A stretch of DNA of 64,000 nucleotides from assembly GCA_025452255.1 (NCBI GenBank), contig CP104974.1, positions 1,861,001 through 1,925,000 of the forward strand, written 5' to 3'. This document shows positions 62,026 through 64,000 of this stretch, one piece after another. How positions within the stretch are numbered: position 1 is the stretch's first letter; every line of letters begins with the position of its first letter. The position numbers and the translations under genes were made by a program. Under the pieces are notes generated by a model. It did no database searches. It was given only the letters and a program-made list of their open reading frames with translations, and was not told the origin of the DNA. The stretch comes from Devosia sp. A8/3-2 (GTDB lineage: Bacteria; Pseudomonadota; Alphaproteobacteria; Rhizobiales; Devosiaceae).

Positions 62026-63145
62026 GTGAGGCTTTATCCGGACGGGGTGCTTGTCGGCCGGGCCCGAATTGCCGGGCATGACCATCCCGGGATCGTGACG
62101 GTGCGCGGTGACCAGTTGGTGGATATCACCAGTGCGGGCCGGGCGACGGTGCGCGATATCGCCGAATCCGGCGCGGCGACCGAGCATGTGCGAACCCGGG
62201 CGGGTACGGCGCTGGGCAGTGTCGAGGCCATCATGGCCAATAGCGCTGCGGTGGCGCCAGATGCTTCCATTCCCGTATTGCTGTCTCCCATTGACCTGCA
62301 AGCCATCAAGGCTTCCGGCGTTACCTTCGTGGTGTCGCTGCTCGAAAGAGTAATCGAGGAACAGGCCCGGGGGATAAGTCGCGGGCCGAGGCATTGCGCG
62401 AGGAAATCCCGGAGCTGATCGGCACGGATCTGAGCGAATTGGTGCCGGGCTCGGAGACGGCGGCCAAGGTCAAGGCGGCACTGATCGAAAAGGGCGTATG
62501 GAGCCAGTATCTCGAAGTGGGGATCGGGCCGGACGCCGAAATTTTCACCAAGGGCCAGCCGATGAGTTCGGTGGGCTATGGCGCCGAAGTCGGCCTGCAT
62601 CCGATTTCGAGCTGGAATAATCCCGAGCCGGAAGTGGCGCTGCTGGTCACCAGCAAGGGCGAGATTATCGGCGCGACGCTGGGCAATGACGTCAATCTGC
62701 GCGATGTCGAAGGCCGGTCCGCGCTGCTGCTGGGCAAGGCCAAGGACAATAATGCTTCGGCCTCGCTGGGGCCGTTCGTGCGGCTGTTCGATGGCGATTT
62801 CACGCTCGACACCATCAAGCAGGCCGAGATTGCGCTGCGCGTTGAAGGCGAAGACGGCTTCGTGCTCGATGGGCATTCCTCGATGAGCCAGATTTCGCGC
62901 ACGCCGGAATCGCTGGTGGCGGCCACTATTGGCGGACATCATCAATATCCGGACGGGCTGGTGCTGTATCTGGGCACCATGTTCGCGCCGGTGCAGGATC
63001 GCGGCGGCGCCGGCAAGGGTTTTACCCACAAAATCGGCGACAGTGTCTCGATCTCGACATCCTCGCTTGGCACCCTATCTAACAGGGTGAACCTCTCCAC
63101 CAAATGCCCCCCTGGACCTATGGCACCAGCCATTTGCTGCGCTGA
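62026..63145 (+). CDS. Fumarylacetoacetate hydrolase (FAH) family protein (two frameshifts)
   Basis: GTG 62026 was chosen with GGGGAG 7 bp upstream. LLSPIDLQAIKASGVTFVVSLLERVIEEQARG, break near 62373, then LEVGIGPDAEIFTKGQPMSSVGYGAEVGLHPISSWNNPEPEVALLVTSKGEIIGATLGNDVNLRDVEGRSALLLGKAKDNNAS: the metal-binding Glu pair (PEPE) and the FAH core. The C-terminus, restored near 63110, is PPWTYGTSHLLR. About 373 residues. Followed after 49 bp by an aldehyde dehydrogenase; the pair suggests oxidation of a sugar-acid or 2-keto-3-deoxy acid (inference). Confidence 0.85.
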
Positions 63146-63194
63146 CTCGGCCAAGGCAAATCTTCTCTGATCTCTCCCCCGAAAGGCACATGAC

Positions 63195-64000
63195 ATGACC
63201 CAATTGCACAAGAACCTCATCGACGGGGAATGGATCGGCTCGGATGGCGTCGAGAACATCAACCCGTCCAATACGGCCGATGTGGTGGGGCTTTATGCCC
63301 GTGCGACCGCCGAAGAAACCACCCGAGCGATTGCTGCCGCCAAGGCCGCATTCCCGGCCTCGGTCGCGTTCGGGCATTCTTGAACGCCATGCGATCCTGT
63401 CCAAGACCAGCCAGGAAATCATCGCCCGCAAGGCCGAGCTGGGCGAGCTGCTGAGCCGCGAAGAGGGCAAGACCCTGCCCGAAGGCATTGGCGAAGTGAC
63501 TCGCGCCGCGCAGATTTTCGACTTTTTCGCCGGTGAAGCGCTGCACTCGGCCGGTGAAGTGCTGCCCAGCGTGCGCCCCGGCGTGGGCGTCGAGATCACC
63601 CGCGAGCCGATTGGCGTGATCGGCATCATCACGCCGTGGAATTTTCCGATCGCCATTCCGACACGGAAGCTGGCGCCGGCCCCGGCCTATGGCAATACTG
63701 TGGTGATCAAGCCGGCCGACTCGGTGCCGGGCTCGACACGGGCCATTATCGACATTCTGGTGCGCAATGGCCTGCCCAAGGGCGTGGTCAATCTGGTGAT
63801 GGGCAAGGGCTCGGTTGTCGGCCAGACCATGCTGGACAGCAAGGACGTGACCGCGATTTCCTTCACCGGCTCGGTGGGCACGGGCAAGCGCGTTGCCGCC
63901 GCCTCGATTGGCTTCAACCGCAAGTTCCAGCTGGAAATGGGCGGCAAGAACCCGACCGTGGTGCTGGACGATGCCGACCTCAAGGTGGCCGTGGAAAGCG
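63195..64000 (+). CDS. Aldehyde dehydrogenase, 2-oxoglutarate-semialdehyde type (partial at window end; frameshifted)
   Basis: MTQLHKNLIDGEWIGSDGVENINPSNT, break at 63358-63363 (CCTCGG for CCTGG, restoring AFPAWSRSGILERHAIL), then IARKAELGELLSREEGKTLPEGIGEV, GVIGIITPWNFPIAIP, KGVVNLVMGKG, SFTGSVGTGKRVAAAS and LEMGGKNPTVVLDDADL (general base Glu). The catalytic Cys lies beyond the window. Four conserved positions (W, L, L, W) read R, P, S, R at 63662, 63681, 63720 and 63737, all in CCTGG contexts. Downstream of the FAH gene. Confidence 0.9.

Overview
The window is high-GC DNA from an alphaproteobacterium. Gene content (trxB-lysR, greA, carA next to a GatB/YqeY gene, dnaG followed by rpoD, DUF2277, HlyU, SIMPL and HWE-type kinase families) fits the Hyphomicrobiales, most likely a Devosia-like organism. 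That placement is inferred from protein style, not from an rRNA gene, because none is present. No tRNA, CRISPR array, insertion sequence or replication origin was seen.

Layout. 1-2.3 kb: a hypothetical gene followed by four tandem small-RNA units on the minus strand. Three of them carry CCTCCTCCC (anti-Shine-Dalgarno) hairpin loops like the 'cuckoo' RNAs. 2.3-5.6 kb: HAD phosphatase, lysR, trxB, greA. 5.8-14 kb: PQQ-type sugar dehydrogenase, a Tat-type secreted protein, cold-shock protein, methyltransferase, GH5 glycosidase, threonine aldolase, catB-type acetyltransferase, phytanoyl-CoA dioxygenase. 14-17.5 kb: carB. 17.8-21 kb: autotransporter-like protein converging on a CSS-EAL phosphodiesterase. 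21-27 kb: small genes, aldo/keto reductase, ArsR-MFS pair, second MFS, ohr/ohrR pair. 27-34.7 kb: periplasmic nucleotidase, SDR-TetR pair, an RpiR remnant and an unusual plsY, zinc peptidase, GNAT. 34.7-49.6 kb: carA, yqeY, diguanylate cyclase, secreted proteins, MFS, HWE-type kinase, a leader-peptide attenuator before a nucleotidyltransferase, HdeD, YihY, dnaG, rpoD, DUF2442, HlyU. 49.6-64 kb: beta-propeller proteins with a TPR regulator, SRPBCC, luciferase-like monooxygenase, DUF533, YqhA, a large OmpA protein, yjbQ-tauE, SIMPL, and a FAH hydrolase next to an aldehyde dehydrogenase cut by the window end.

Sequence quality dominates the reading. About thirty genes, including rpoD, dnaG, carB and trxB, are interrupted by small indels after which the correct frame resumes at once. 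The errors cluster at a few motifs: TTCGA appears as TTCTGA, CCAGG/CCTGG appears as CCGAG/CTCGG or with an indel, and GCGCGC runs are short by two bases. This looks like systematic consensus error at modified or difficult motifs, not gene decay. Gene spans below are therefore given across the breaks, with the breaks noted.

Functionally the window mixes core metabolism (pyrimidine/arginine carbamoyl phosphate, replication priming, primary sigma factor, thioredoxin reduction, transcript cleavage) with stress, envelope and c-di-GMP functions. The most unusual regulatory content is the anti-SD sRNA array at 1.3-2.25 kb and the leaderless Thr-rich leader peptide with terminator at 41.2-41.4 kb.
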